Numbered from the stretch's first letter, positions 1-8,591 are shown. The stretch: 54,329 bases of DNA from Arcobacter sp. (GCA_003252105.1 QKDL01000067.1:1-54329); one strand, 5' to 3'. The notes: a model not told the origin generated them from the letters alone. Numbers and translations: made by a program.

Positions 1-15
1 TTTAAGGAGTTGGTA

Positions 16-588
16 TTGTTATGTGGCATAGATGAAGCAGGAAGAGGACCATTAGCTGGACCACTTGTTGTTGCAGGGGTGATATTAAAAAATGAAGTGA
101 AAGAATTAAATGATTCTAAAAAATTAAGTGAAAAAAAAAGGGAAGAATTATTTGAAAAAATAATAAATAATTCATATTATCATATTGTATTTACCAATGC
201 TAAAACTATAGATGAGAAAGGGATTTCAAGTTGTTTAAAATCATCTATACTAGAAATAATCGATACTTTAAAGATACATACCAATGATTTTTTAATGGAT
301 GGTAATACCTCATTTGGTATAACAAGATTAACACATATGATAAAAGCTGATGCAAAAATCAAAGAGGTTAGTGCAGCTTCCATATTAGCAAAAGTTAGTA
401 GAGATAGATATATGTGTGAAATATCTTCAAAATATCCAAATTATGATTTTGAAAAACACAAAGGTTATGGTACAAAAGCTCATGTGGAAAAAATCAAACA
501 ATTTGGAAGAAGTGATGAACACAGAGTTTCCTTTAAACTCAAAGCTTTGGGTGAGGAAAATATAGGAATTCAAAAAAGTCTTTTTTAG
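16..588 (+). CDS. rnhB: Ribonuclease HII
   Basis: RNase HII removes ribonucleotides and RNA primers from RNA-DNA hybrids in the cytoplasm. The N-terminus carries the family signature GIDEAGRGPLAGP with the first two acidic catalytic residues. A later DG and the KADAKI-VSAASILAKVSRD block supply the rest of the active site. The length of about 190 residues is normal. I chose the TTG at 16 because AAGGAG at 4-9 sits six bases before it. A TTG at 10 is also in frame but touches the Shine-Dalgarno sequence. The frame is open to the window edge, so a start further upstream cannot be excluded. The gene stops one base before the convergent next gene. Confidence 0.95.
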   Translation: MLCGIDEAGRGPLAGPLVVAGVILKNEVKELNDSKKLSEKKREELFEKIINNSYYHIVFTNAKTIDEKGISSCLKSSILEIIDTLKIHTNDFLMDGNTSFGITRLTHMIKADAKIKEVSAASILAKVSRDRYMCEISSKYPNYDFEKHKGYGTKAHVEKIKQFGRSDEHRVSFKLKALGEENIGIQKSLF

Positions 589-589
589 A

Positions 590-904
590 CTATTTTGAAA
601 CCTCTCCTATTTTATTCTCTACAGATTTAATTTTACCTTCAAGTCTATTTTCATGCCCTTTTCTAATATCAAAAGTCAATGTAGAATATACTCTGTTACA
701 CCCTAATTCTTCAAGTTTTTCATAACATTTTTGCACAATTCCTAAAGCTTCTGACATTTTATTTGTTTCAATAACTGTTGACATGGCAGTTAGTTTATAA
801 GGAAAACCACTCTGCTTTATCACTTTTATTACCTGAGAAACCTGTTCACTTTTACTTTCACTTTTATCAGTTGGAAACATAGCCATTTGTAGTAATACAC
901 TCAT
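590..904 (-). CDS. MTH1187/YkoF-like thiamine-binding family protein
   Basis: This is a small protein of about 104 residues of the MTH1187/YqgV family (formerly DUF77), a ferredoxin-like fold reported to bind thiamine or a related ligand. The typical start MSVLLQMAMFPTDK, the central TAMSTVIET segment and the C-terminal DIRKGHENRL region fit the family. The ATG at 904 matches the usual N-terminus of homologues and has a GTGAG-like site upstream. A GTG at 916 is in frame but would add four unconserved residues. It converges on rnhB with almost no gap. The physiological role is not known. Confidence 0.8.
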   Translation of the reverse strand: MSVLLQMAMFPTDKSESKSEQVSQVIKVIKQSGFPYKLTAMSTVIETNKMSEALGIVQKCYEKLEELGCNRVYSTLTFDIRKGHENRLEGKIKSVENKIGEVSK

Positions 905-993
905 AAAAATTCTCACTTTTTTTATTTTATTTTCGATAATACAAAAAACTCGGTTATAGTATGTTAAAATTATGGTTTTAAAAAGGAGTGGCT

Positions 994-1869
994 ATGAATA
1001 TAGAAAAAATAATAAATAAGCTAAATTTACTCTATTATGAATTTGATGAAAAAAATAAAGAATTAATTCTAGATACAAACTATTCTAATAGATTTACTAA
1101 ATTAGAATTTGCAAAAATCACATACCACCTTTCTAAAATGAATATACCATTTAGTGTCCAAAAAAAAGGACAAATAATCCAAATGAATATGGAAAAAGTA
1201 AATATATATCAAAAACTAATCTCATATCTAAAAAAAATCAGATTAAAAAAAGAAAATATATTTGTATTAAATGACAAAAAAATAGAATTTGCCAAAAACT
1301 TGCCACTTTTTAAAATAAAATATTTAAAAAAAGATATAGATTTATCAAAATATGATTATTTGATTTTTACTTCGAAAAATGGTGTTAAAGCTATAAACTC
1401 TTTTAACAAAACTTGGAAAAAGATTCCAGCTTTTGCAATCTCACACCAAACGGCAAAAGTTATTAAAGATTTAGAAGGAAATATAGACTATATTGGACAA
1501 TCAAGTCATGGAGATGAATTTGCCGAAGAGATTAAAGAAAAAATAGCTAACAAAAAAGTGCTTTATATACGAGGAGATAAAATTGTATCAAATCTGATAG
1601 ATATACTAAAATGTGATGATATTATTCTTTATGAAAATTGTTTTAATGATATAAAAAACAAATACACATTACCTAAAAAGTCTAAAATTATATTTTCGTC
1701 ACCATCAACAATAAAATATTTTTTGAAACTATATTCGTGGGACAATTCATATACAGCCATAAGTATAGGAAAAACCACTGCAAAATATTTTCCCAAATAT
1801 ATTAATCCTATTATTGCAGATAAAACATCACTTAAAGATTGTGTAAAAAAAGCATTAGAATTAAGATAA
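994..1869 (+). CDS. hemD: Uroporphyrinogen-III synthase with N-terminal extension
   Basis: HemD closes and isomerises hydroxymethylbilane to uroporphyrinogen III, the precursor of haem, sirohaem and corrinoids. The HemD signature YDYLIFTSKNGVKA lies near residue 120, and later segments (VLYIRGDK, IIFSSPSTIKYF, ISIGKTTAKY) follow the family layout. The ATG at 994 has AAAAGGAG six bases upstream, so the protein is about 291 residues. That is some 80 residues longer than ordinary HemD. The first ~85 lysine- and isoleucine-rich residues come before the point (VLNDKK...) where HemD normally begins, so they are an extra domain or a fused small gene of unknown role. Confidence 0.85.
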   Translation: MNIEKIINKLNLLYYEFDEKNKELILDTNYSNRFTKLEFAKITYHLSKMNIPFSVQKKGQIIQMNMEKVNIYQKLISYLKKIRLKKENIFVLNDKKIEFAKNLPLFKIKYLKKDIDLSKYDYLIFTSKNGVKAINSFNKTWKKIPAFAISHQTAKVIKDLEGNIDYIGQSSHGDEFAEEIKEKIANKKVLYIRGDKIVSNLIDILKCDDIILYENCFNDIKNKYTLPKKSKIIFSSPSTIKYFLKLYSWDNSYTAISIGKTTAKYFPKYINPIIADKTSLKDCVKKALELR

Positions 1870-1947
1870 ATAAATTTAATTTTCTTTTTAAGTCATATTC
1901 ATAAACTTTTTGATATTATCAACTTTAAATTATAAAAAAGGGGCAAT

Positions 1948-2286
1948 ATGCAATTAGAAGTTTCAGCTGAAGTTTTACTTTCACAATTAGGTTATACTAA
2001 AAGTGATTCATCTTTAAAACAAGCTCAAATTGTAATAGAACAAACAAAAGACTTTGATAAATTTTCAAAACACTTATTAAGTCTAAATGACCATTTAAAA
2101 AAAATGAATGCCTATGTAGGACTTTCAAACTCATCAGAATTTCTTAAAATCAAATGTGATGAAAATGATGCTCAAGAGATATTAGATGAGTTTCATGAAG
2201 AGGTAAATCACTGGGCAGATAAATACAATGTAGATTTACAAAAACTTGATAACAAACACGTTTATTATATTTTAGGAACAAAATAG
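1948..2286 (+). CDS. Conserved hypothetical protein (112 aa)
   Basis: This is a soluble, mostly helical, acidic 112-residue protein with no signal peptide or membrane segment. It starts MQLEVSAEVLLSQLGY behind a clear AAAAAGGGG ribosome site and ends YYILGTK. A promoter-like TTATAA element lies just upstream, and a hairpin follows the stop codon, so it is probably transcribed alone. I do not recognise a family. The coding character (codon use, strong RBS, own terminator) makes it a real gene. Confidence 0.65.
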   Translation: MQLEVSAEVLLSQLGYTKSDSSLKQAQIVIEQTKDFDKFSKHLLSLNDHLKKMNAYVGLSNSSEFLKIKCDENDAQEILDEFHEEVNHWADKYNVDLQKLDNKHVYYILGTK

Positions 2287-2287
2287 T

Positions 2288-2317
2288 ATTAAGATACCTA
2301 TTTTAGGTACTCTTAAT
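2288..2317 (+). terminator. Hairpin after the 112-aa gene
   Basis: ATTAAGA-TACCT pairs with AGGTA-CTCTTAAT (one bulged base) around a short AT loop directly after the stop codon. It lacks a clean T-run, so it is a weak or bidirectional terminator. Confidence 0.5.
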
Positions 2318-2370
2318 ATAAATCAACAAATTTTAACTTTTTTAAAAAACTTATATAACAATTTCAAATA

Positions 2371-2402
2371 TTGACAAACGCTATATATTTTAATATACTA
2401 CG
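2371..2402 (+). promoter_or_regulatory. Sigma-70 promoter with ModE-like operator (site A)
   Basis: TTGACA at 2371-2376 and TATACT at 2394-2399 are separated by exactly 17 bases, an unusually good promoter for this genome. A 24-bp imperfect palindrome at 2379-2402, CGCTATATA-N6-TATACTACG, covers the spacer and the -10 box. A bound protein would therefore block RNA polymerase. The same element recurs at 5879 and 8606. The form matches the ModE operator (Mo-box) as I remember it, CGnTATATA-N6-TATATAnCG. It drives the globin and binding-protein pair that starts at 2462. Confidence 0.75.
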
Positions 2403-2461
2403 TTGTTCATTACTTTACTTACTTGCTTTTTTTCACTTTAAATTTAAGTAAAGGAAAAAAA

Positions 2462-3049
2462 ATGAACAACAAACATTCATTTATAAATCTAAGACATGAA
2501 CCCTTAGATGAAATCAAAAAATTCAGTCAATGTGATATCTCACAAAAATTTGATCCAAATGGTGTAAAAGATGTTATGATTGACTTCATCTACCCACCAG
2601 TGCCATTTCCTCCAAAAACAATTTATGAAGAGTTTGGAGAAAAAAATATTATCAAAATGGTTTTCCATCATCATGGTTTATTAAAAAACAGTTCCATAAA
2701 AGATATTTTTTCACAAGATGAAAAAGAGTTTGAAATGGTTACACAAAGAACAGCAGAGTTTTTTATGGAAGCATTAGGTGGTGGTTCAAGATATACATCA
2801 AAACATGGTCATCCACACCTTCGCTCAAGACATTTCCCATTTACTATAGATGAACATGCTAGAGATGTTTGGCTTATGTTTTACAAAAAAACTTTAAAAG
2901 ATATAGATTTCCCTAAAGAGTATATTAAACCATTTTGGGAATGGATTGAATCTTTATCTTTGCGTATGATTAATAGAAGAACTATGATGGAAGCTCCACG
3001 AAGATACCCTTATGAAAATATTGCTCATGAATTTGAGGAGAAAAAATGA
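2462..3049 (+). CDS. Truncated haemoglobin, group 2-like
   Basis: This haem-binding globin has about 195 residues, with a ~50-residue N-terminal addition before the globin core. The GHPHLRSRHFPF block followed by RDVWLMFYKKTL matches the E/F-to-G helix region of group 2 truncated globins (HbO-like). The histidine in RSRHFPF is the expected proximal haem ligand. Such globins bind O2 or NO or act as redox partners. The ATG at 2462 has AAAGGAAA upstream, and an in-frame TTG at 2423 is rejected. The stop overlaps the next start as ATGA, so it is translationally coupled to the binding protein. A haem protein at the head of a metal-uptake operon is unusual. Its role there is unknown. Confidence 0.75.
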   Translation: MNNKHSFINLRHEPLDEIKKFSQCDISQKFDPNGVKDVMIDFIYPPVPFPPKTIYEEFGEKNIIKMVFHHHGLLKNSSIKDIFSQDEKEFEMVTQRTAEFFMEALGGGSRYTSKHGHPHLRSRHFPFTIDEHARDVWLMFYKKTLKDIDFPKEYIKPFWEWIESLSLRMINRRTMMEAPRRYPYENIAHEFEEKK

Positions 3050-4086
3050 AAAATAAATCAATATTTATTTTTGTAGTTATTTTCCTACTAAATTTATCAA
3101 ATCTATTTTCAAAAAATATTACTGATATGAGTGGAGACATGATAACTCTCCCAGATAAAATCGAAAGAGTTTTTGGTTCAGCTCCTCCTACTACATTTTT
3201 AGTTTCACTATATAATCCTAAACTTTTAGTAGGTCTAAATTTTCCTGCATACAATCAAAACAATTTTACTTCAAAAGAGTATGTTGGAGAAGATTTTATG
3301 AACCTTCCAATATTAGGTGGTTGGCATGGAAATCAAAAAGGTGCAAGTATTGAAAAACTTTTAAGTGTAAATGCCCAAATGATTTTAGCTTGGAAAAATG
3401 ACTTTTTATTAAAAAAAGTAAATAAAAGTCTAAAAAAAGTTAATATCCCAATTGTAATGGTTGATGCTGATAACTTAGAAAAAATGCCAGAAACATTTAA
3501 TTTTTTAGGAACATTATTTGATATGCCAACTAGAGGTAAGGAGTTATCTAATTATGCTAAATCAAGTCTTGATTATATAAAAGATATCTCTTCAAATATA
3601 AATGAATCAAATCAAAAAACATTTTATTATGCTCAAGGGGCGAGTGGTTTACAAAGTGATTGTTCTAACTCTTTTCATACGAGTCAATTTAGATTTATAA
3701 AGGCTAAAAATATATATGAATGTTTACAAAAAGATATCATGGGTATGGAATCTCTTAGTTTTGAAACAATCTTAAAAGCTAATCCAGATTTTATAATAGT
3801 TCAATCACCAAAATTTTATAAAAATATATTTACAAGTGTAAAATGGAAAATGTTAGATGCAGTAAAACAAAAAAAGGTTTTTTTAGTACCAAGAACCCCT
3901 TTTAACTGGATTGATAGACCACCTTCATTTATGAGAGTTTTAGGTATTCATTGGTTAAGTTCACTTATCTATCCACAATATTATAAAAAAGATATAAATC
4001 AAGAGATAAAAGATTTTTATAAACTATTTTTTCATAAAAATTTAACAGATGAAAAGTTACAAGAGATTACAAAAGGCTCTTTTTAA
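3046..4086 (+). CDS. Periplasmic metal-complex binding protein 1 (FecB/TroA-like)
   Basis: Secreted ABC-transporter binding protein of the Peripla_BP_2 (FecB/BtuF/MolA) class, 346 residues. It has a type I signal peptide ending near residue 22 and no lipobox. Seen in the sequence: the N-lobe motif FGSAPPTTFL, the lobe-2 motif FYYAQG near 193-198, a Cys206-x4-His211-x14-Cys226 pattern shared exactly with two other binding proteins of the island, and the C-terminal block DRPPSFMRVLG. It presumably hands its ligand to the single FecCD permease at 6838. It is coupled to the globin upstream and controlled from the ModE-like promoter at 2371. The ligand is inferred to be a chelated metal or oxyanion. 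Confidence 0.85.
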   Translation: MKNKSIFIFVVIFLLNLSNLFSKNITDMSGDMITLPDKIERVFGSAPPTTFLVSLYNPKLLVGLNFPAYNQNNFTSKEYVGEDFMNLPILGGWHGNQKGASIEKLLSVNAQMILAWKNDFLLKKVNKSLKKVNIPIVMVDADNLEKMPETFNFLGTLFDMPTRGKELSNYAKSSLDYIKDISSNINESNQKTFYYAQGASGLQSDCSNSFHTSQFRFIKAKNIYECLQKDIMGMESLSFETILKANPDFIIVQSPKFYKNIFTSVKWKMLDAVKQKKVFLVPRTPFNWIDRPPSFMRVLGIHWLSSLIYPQYYKKDINQEIKDFYKLFFHKNLTDEKLQEITKGSF

Positions 4087-4115
4087 GAAGATACTTATGT
4101 ATCTTCTTAATTTTT
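4083..4115 (+). terminator. Rho-independent terminator after binding protein 1
   Basis: A perfect 12-bp stem (TTAAGAAGATAC / GTATCTTCTTAA) closes a TTAT loop and is followed by five Ts. It begins in the stop codon of the rightward gene and overlaps the stop of the convergent methyltransferase. Confidence 0.9.
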
Positions 4116-4844
4116 ATCCCAAACCAATACTCCAATAGTTGAAAAAGTTTCTCTTATTATTTTCCCATCATTTTCATAATCCTTTAATAACTCTTTAATT
4201 TTGGAAATATCAATTTTTATATCCCTTAAACTTAAATGTTGTAAGACATCATTTGCTATTTCATCCAAAGTTCCCTCTTGTGACCAATTATGTTCAAAAA
4301 ACTCCTCTTTTGTCTCGTATCCTAAAGAGTTTATATACTCTTTAGTATCAAAAAATTTATTTTTCATCTTATTTGGATATCCCAATTTTGTGAGGATATC
4401 ATCCATAATTGGGCTATGTCTATCTTTTGAAAAAGAAACATATATACAACTTTCTTTTGCTAAATCTATCATAATATCTAAATCACTAAAAGAGCTTATT
4501 GCAGGGGTCATAGCACAAAGTACAATATCATATTGTTCTTTTGCATCAAACTCTTTAAAATCAGTTTTTTTTAGCTCAATATTTTTTATTTGATTTAGTT
4601 GTATAAACTCTTCAAATCTTCCTAACATGCCACTTGATATATCTACACCTAATATATTATCTGCTTCTTTTGAGATAATTGAGCTGTATAATCCTGTCCC
4701 ACAACCTATATCTAAAACACTTTTAGATTTAAAATCTACTCCAAAATCTTTTACTTTTGTTAATACTTTAGTTGGTGTAACTAAACCATATTCATCCATT
4801 GCTGTTGGATAGTTTTTTGATTTAAAATCCCAAAATTTTTCCAT
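4107..4844 (-). CDS. Class I SAM-dependent methyltransferase 1
   Basis: Cytoplasmic methyltransferase of 245 residues. SAM motif I, VLDIGCGTGLYS, is near residue 43, followed by the acidic LGVDIS strand and a DIVLCAMTPA motif IV/post-region. It starts two bases after the stop of binding protein 2 on the same strand, so the two form an operon. The same binding-protein-then-methyltransferase order occurs independently at 19361-21003. That repeat suggests the enzyme modifies the imported ligand or an intracellular partner. The substrate is unknown. The family assignment is firm but the function is not. Confidence 0.8.
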   Translation of the reverse strand: MEKFWDFKSKNYPTAMDEYGLVTPTKVLTKVKDFGVDFKSKSVLDIGCGTGLYSSIISKEADNILGVDISSGMLGRFEEFIQLNQIKNIELKKTDFKEFDAKEQYDIVLCAMTPAISSFSDLDIMIDLAKESCIYVSFSKDRHSPIMDDILTKLGYPNKMKNKFFDTKEYINSLGYETKEEFFEHNWSQEGTLDEIANDVLQHLSLRDIKIDISKIKELLKDYENDGKIIRETFSTIGVLVWDKN

Positions 4845-4846
4845 AA

Positions 4847-5806
4847 TTATTTTCCTTCTAATAAATTTTTTACTTCATCATTTGTCAATGATACATTTAA
4901 AAATAGTTTGTAAAACTCTTTAATTCTTTGATTTATATCTATGTTATAAATATCTTTGTAAACCAAGTTTCCTAACCATTGTGCACCTAAAACTTTCATA
5001 AATGAAGGTGGTCTATCAAACCAACTAAATGGTGATTTAGGTATAAAATATACTTTTTTATTTTTTACTGCTTTTATATGTTGCAATTTTTCATTTTTGT
5101 ATACATTATCAAAAAAGTTTTTCTCTTGTGTAATAATAATATCAGGATTGTAGATCATCAAATTTTCTAAAGTGATTCTATCTCTGCCAAAGCCTGTTTT
5201 ATTTTCACATCTATGGGGATTGTAAGCTGCTATATATTCAATCAAATCTGCATGAATCGAGTTGTTACACTCTGTTTGTAAACCATCTATCCCCTCAGCA
5301 TAATAAACTGTTTTTTTTGTTGAGACCTTTTTTTTCAAGACTTCTAACTCTTTCATAGTATTTACAACATAATTAGAAAGTATTTCTGCCCTACTTTGCA
5401 TATGCAAAATCTCACCAACATCTTTATATGCTTTTATATAATCATTTAAAGAATCAATATTTATACTAAAAGTTTTAAACCCCAAACTGTGTAACTTATC
5501 ATCAACTTTTTTAAAACTGTTGTTATAGTTCCAAGTAATAATCAAATCTGGATTCACTTTTATCAAAGTTTCAAAGTTTGGTGTTTTTCCTTGTCCAAAC
5601 CATCCTCCAATAATAGGTAAATTGTTTATATCTTTATTTAGATATTGCAACTCTTTATCTCTAAAAGCATAGTTTCTTCCTGCTATAACTTGTGGATCAA
5701 TTGAATACAAAAAGTATGTTGCAGGTGGTGAAGCACCAAAAACTTTTAAACTAGATTGTGCATAAACACTGCCAATAATCAACATAAAAAACACTAACGT
5801 CCTCAT
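4847..5806 (-). CDS. Periplasmic metal-complex binding protein 2 (FecB/TroA-like)
   Basis: Secreted binding protein of 319 residues with a short type I signal peptide ending near Ala16 (VYA-QS). It shares FGASPPATYFL, VYYAEG (167-172), Cys180-x4-His185-x14-Cys200 and the WFDRPPSFM block (262-270) with binding proteins 1 and 4. An AAGGAG site precedes the ATG. It is transcribed divergently from the LLM-permease-ATPase operon. The intergenic region contains a ModE-like operator and a second, different palindrome. It lies in an operon with methyltransferase 1 downstream. It probably delivers ligand to the same permease. Confidence 0.85.
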   Translation of the reverse strand: MRTLVFFMLIIGSVYAQSSLKVFGASPPATYFLYSIDPQVIAGRNYAFRDKELQYLNKDINNLPIIGGWFGQGKTPNFETLIKVNPDLIITWNYNNSFKKVDDKLHSLGFKTFSINIDSLNDYIKAYKDVGEILHMQSRAEILSNYVVNTMKELEVLKKKVSTKKTVYYAEGIDGLQTECNNSIHADLIEYIAAYNPHRCENKTGFGRDRITLENLMIYNPDIIITQEKNFFDNVYKNEKLQHIKAVKNKKVYFIPKSPFSWFDRPPSFMKVLGAQWLGNLVYKDIYNIDINQRIKEFYKLFLNVSLTNDEVKNLLEGK

Positions 5807-5825
5807 TTTTACTCCTTTTTTCTTA

Positions 5826-5850
5826 AAAATGTATAATTTTTATACATTTT
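5826..5850. promoter_or_regulatory. Perfect 11-bp inverted repeat upstream of binding protein 2
   Basis: AAAATGTATAA and TTATACATTTT flank a TTT centre, 20-44 bases before the leftward start codon. On the minus strand a TATACA-type -10 lies inside the repeat. It is therefore a likely operator or promoter for the leftward operon. It differs from the three ModE-like elements and is also unlike a terminator because it lies upstream of both genes. Confidence 0.55.
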
Positions 5851-5865
5851 TTATTTATATTGCTG

Positions 5866-5902
5866 TTGACTTTTTCATCGCTATATATTACAATACATAA
5901 CG
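5866..5902 (+). promoter_or_regulatory. Sigma-70 promoter with ModE-like operator (site B)
   Basis: TTGACT at 5866-5871 and TACAAT at 5889-5894 have a 17-base spacer. The palindrome at 5879-5902, CGCTATATA-N6-TACATAACG, is the best of the three copies. With its flank it reads ATCGCTATATA on the left arm, as I recall for the ModE consensus. It covers the -10 box. It drives the LLM-permease-ATPase unit and could also influence the divergent binding protein 2. Confidence 0.8.
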
Positions 5903-5924
5903 AAAAATTGCAAGTAGGTAGAAG

Positions 5925-6836
5925 ATGAATATAGGATTAATGCTTTTATATGAGAATTGGGGTGACAATTTTACAAAAGCTTTTGAAAATCAACATGAAA
6001 TGATTATGCTAGGTGAACAATTAGGTTTAGACGAAGTATGGATTACGGAACACCATTTTAATAAATTTAGTTTAAGTTCATCAATTATGACTCTTATGGC
6101 ATATATCATTGCAACAACAAAAAAAATAAGAGTTGGTACAGCTTCCATACTAACTCCTATTTACAACCCAATCATAGTTGCTGAGGCAGTTGCGACACTA
6201 AATATACTCAGTAACAATAGATTTAATTTTGGCGTTGCAAAAGGTGGTCCCTTCAACAAACAAAACGAATTATTTGATTTTGAAAACTCGCGCGAACATA
6301 TGTTACGAGACCTAGATGAAATATTCTCATATCTAAAAGATGATAGTGCTGTATTCCCAAAACCTATTGGCAATATTCCGACATTTATAGCTTCTAAAGA
6401 TGAAACATCTATAAGTTTTGCAGCCCAAAGAGATTTGGGACTTATGGTTGCTCATTTATGGTCTACAGATATTATAAAAAAAATGATTGAACAATACAAA
6501 AACGCCCATAAACAAAATAATCCTCCAAGATTAATGTGTTCAAGAGGTTTTTATATGGCAAGTAGTAATGATGAAGCTATAGATGAAGCACTGCCAGCTT
6601 TAAAAAGGTTTAGAGAGCAAATGGAGCAACAAGGTATCTCTAGTCCTATTTTTTATGATGAAAACTATTGGATAGAAAATGGAATAATAGGAGATAAAAA
6701 AACCTGTTTAGAAAAAATCAATCAATTAAAAGAGTTAGGAATAACAAACTTAGCATTAAAACCGATTTCAAATGAATTAGAAAAAAACAAACAATCTTTA
6801 AAACTTTTTTCAAATGAAATTTTAAAAAGTTTGTAG
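5925..6836 (+). CDS. LLM-class flavin-dependent oxidoreductase 1
   Basis: Luciferase-like monooxygenase-family TIM barrel of 303 residues, cytoplasmic. Typical segments are VWITEHHF near 44-51, KIRVGTASILTPIYNP, and a GVAKGG strand in the flavin-binding core. Members use reduced FMN and O2 to oxidise aldehydes, sulfonates or metal chelators (for example EDTA or NTA monooxygenases). The gene is the first of an operon with the permease one base downstream. A role in breaking or altering an imported chelator is plausible but is inference. A diverged paralogue occurs at 15929. Confidence 0.8.
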   Translation: MNIGLMLLYENWGDNFTKAFENQHEMIMLGEQLGLDEVWITEHHFNKFSLSSSIMTLMAYIIATTKKIRVGTASILTPIYNPIIVAEAVATLNILSNNRFNFGVAKGGPFNKQNELFDFENSREHMLRDLDEIFSYLKDDSAVFPKPIGNIPTFIASKDETSISFAAQRDLGLMVAHLWSTDIIKKMIEQYKNAHKQNNPPRLMCSRGFYMASSNDEAIDEALPALKRFREQMEQQGISSPIFYDENYWIENGIIGDKKTCLEKINQLKELGITNLALKPISNELEKNKQSLKLFSNEILKSL

Positions 6837-6837
6837 T

Positions 6838-7833
6838 ATGAAATCGATTTTAGTACTATTATTATTACTTATTTTATTGTCTATTTTTTCATTATCATTA
6901 GGACAATATGACTTATCTATTAATCAAATTATCAATTTTTTTCTATTTAAACTAGGCTTTAGTTCAATAGAAAATTCACAAGTGATGCAAAATGTAATTA
7001 TCGAAATAAGATTTCCAAGAGTTATTGCATCAATTTTAATTGGAGCTTCTCTAGCAATCTCTGGTGTAGCTTTTCAATCTATGTTTAAAAACCCTTTAGT
7101 TTCACCAGGAATACTTGGTGTACTTTCAGGCGCTTCTTTTGGAGCTGCTTTGGGGATGATATTTTTTAAAGAGTTCTTACTAATCCAAGCTTCATCATTT
7201 ATGTTTGGAATATTGGCTGTATTTATAGCTTTATTTATTTCTATGTTTAATAAACAAAATCAATTAATCCTTTTGATATTAGGGGGAGTAGTAAGTTCAG
7301 CTTTTTTTAGTTCGATGTTATCTATTACAAAATATATGGCTGACCCATATGATGAATTACCAGCTATTGTTTATTGGCTTATGGGAAGTTTAGCTTTGAT
7401 TGATAAACAAACAATTTATATAGTTACAATCCCTATTTTATTAGGTATATTTTTGATGATATTTTTATCAAAATATCTTAATATCTTAAGTTTAGGCGAT
7501 GAAGAAGCTAAAAGTTTAGGTGTAAATGTAAAACTGATGAGATTTACAATTATCTTAATAGCTACATTTATAAGTGCTTTTACAGTTGTATTAGCAGGAA
7601 TGATTGGTTGGGTTGGATTAGTTATTCCCCATATTGCAAGATTATTGTTTGGTTCAAATAATATAATCATTGTGCCAATATCAGCACTTCTTGGAGCAAT
7701 TTATCTTCTTATAATTGATAATGTATCAAGAACACTATTTAGTGTAGAGATACCTATAGGTATATTAACTTCACTTATTGGTATTCCATTTTTTGCTTAT
7801 GCACTTAAAAATGTAAAAAAAGGATGGGGTTGA
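6838..7833 (+). CDS. FecCD-family ABC permease
   Basis: Inner-membrane permease of 331 residues with many hydrophobic segments, of the BtuC/FecCD/MolB family. The conserved GDEEAKSLGVNV coupling loop and the GWVGLVIPHIARLLFG motif are present, as is the family-typical C-terminus. Two copies would form the channel with the ATPase encoded next. It is the only permease of the island although four binding proteins are present, so it is probably shared. H. influenzae MolB, which carries molybdate, belongs to the same permease type. The start is one base after the upstream stop. Confidence 0.9.
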   Translation: MKSILVLLLLLILLSIFSLSLGQYDLSINQIINFFLFKLGFSSIENSQVMQNVIIEIRFPRVIASILIGASLAISGVAFQSMFKNPLVSPGILGVLSGASFGAALGMIFFKEFLLIQASSFMFGILAVFIALFISMFNKQNQLILLILGGVVSSAFFSSMLSITKYMADPYDELPAIVYWLMGSLALIDKQTIYIVTIPILLGIFLMIFLSKYLNILSLGDEEAKSLGVNVKLMRFTIILIATFISAFTVVLAGMIGWVGLVIPHIARLLFGSNNIIIVPISALLGAIYLLIIDNVSRTLFSVEIPIGILTSLIGIPFFAYALKNVKKGWG

Positions 7834-8591
7834 TGTTTAGAGTTGAAGATTTAGAGTTTTCATATGGTAAAAAAAAGATTCTAAAAGGTTTAGATTTTGA
7901 GATTAACTCATCTGATATTATCTCAATCTTAGGTCCAAATGGTTGTGGAAAAACCACTTTATTAAAAATATTATTAGGATTTTTAAAACCTTCAAAAGGT
8001 GAGGTATATTTTAATAATACGCCAATATCAAAAATCAAACCAAAAAAATTTTTTCAAAGAGTAGCTTATATTCCACAAATACATGATGGAGCCTTTGGAT
8101 ATTTGGTTAAAGATGTAGTTATGATGGGAAGAATGCCATATAAGTCTTTATTTTCAAACTACAATGAAGAAGATAAAAAAATATCTATGGAAGCTTTAGA
8201 GGTTTTAGGGATACAAGATCTAAAAGATGAGATATACACAACTCTTAGTGGCGGACAAAGACAACTAGTTCTAATAGCAAGAGCAATAGCCCAACAAGCT
8301 GACATATTTATTATGGATGAGCCTGTAAATGGGTTAGATTTTGGAAACCAATACAAACTTTTGAATAAAATAAAAGAGTTATCACAAAAAGATTTAACAT
8401 TTATAAAAACTAGCCATTATCCAGATCATGTATTTTTTGTATCAAATGAGGCAATATTTTTAAATGAAGGGAAAATCTTAGATAAAGGTGACCCTCATAC
8501 AATAATCAAAGAGGAGAATATAGAAACAGTTTATAAAATTGAATCAAAAATCACAAATATACATGATAGAAAAATCTGTTTAGCCATCTAA
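7833..8591 (+). CDS. FecE/MolC-type ABC transporter ATPase
   Basis: Cytoplasmic ATPase of about 252 residues that powers the FecCD-type permease. Walker A GPNGCGKTT, Q-loop (AYIPQ), signature LSGGQRQL, Walker B IFIMDEP and a switch His (KTSHYPDH) are all visible. I chose the ATG at 7833, which overlaps the permease stop as TGATG and has AAAGGA eight bases upstream, over an in-frame ATG at 7824. It is the last gene before the third ModE-like site. Confidence 0.92.
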   Translation: MFRVEDLEFSYGKKKILKGLDFEINSSDIISILGPNGCGKTTLLKILLGFLKPSKGEVYFNNTPISKIKPKKFFQRVAYIPQIHDGAFGYLVKDVVMMGRMPYKSLFSNYNEEDKKISMEALEVLGIQDLKDEIYTTLSGGQRQLVLIARAIAQQADIFIMDEPVNGLDFGNQYKLLNKIKELSQKDLTFIKTSHYPDHVFFVSNEAIFLNEGKILDKGDPHTIIKEENIETVYKIESKITNIHDRKICLAI

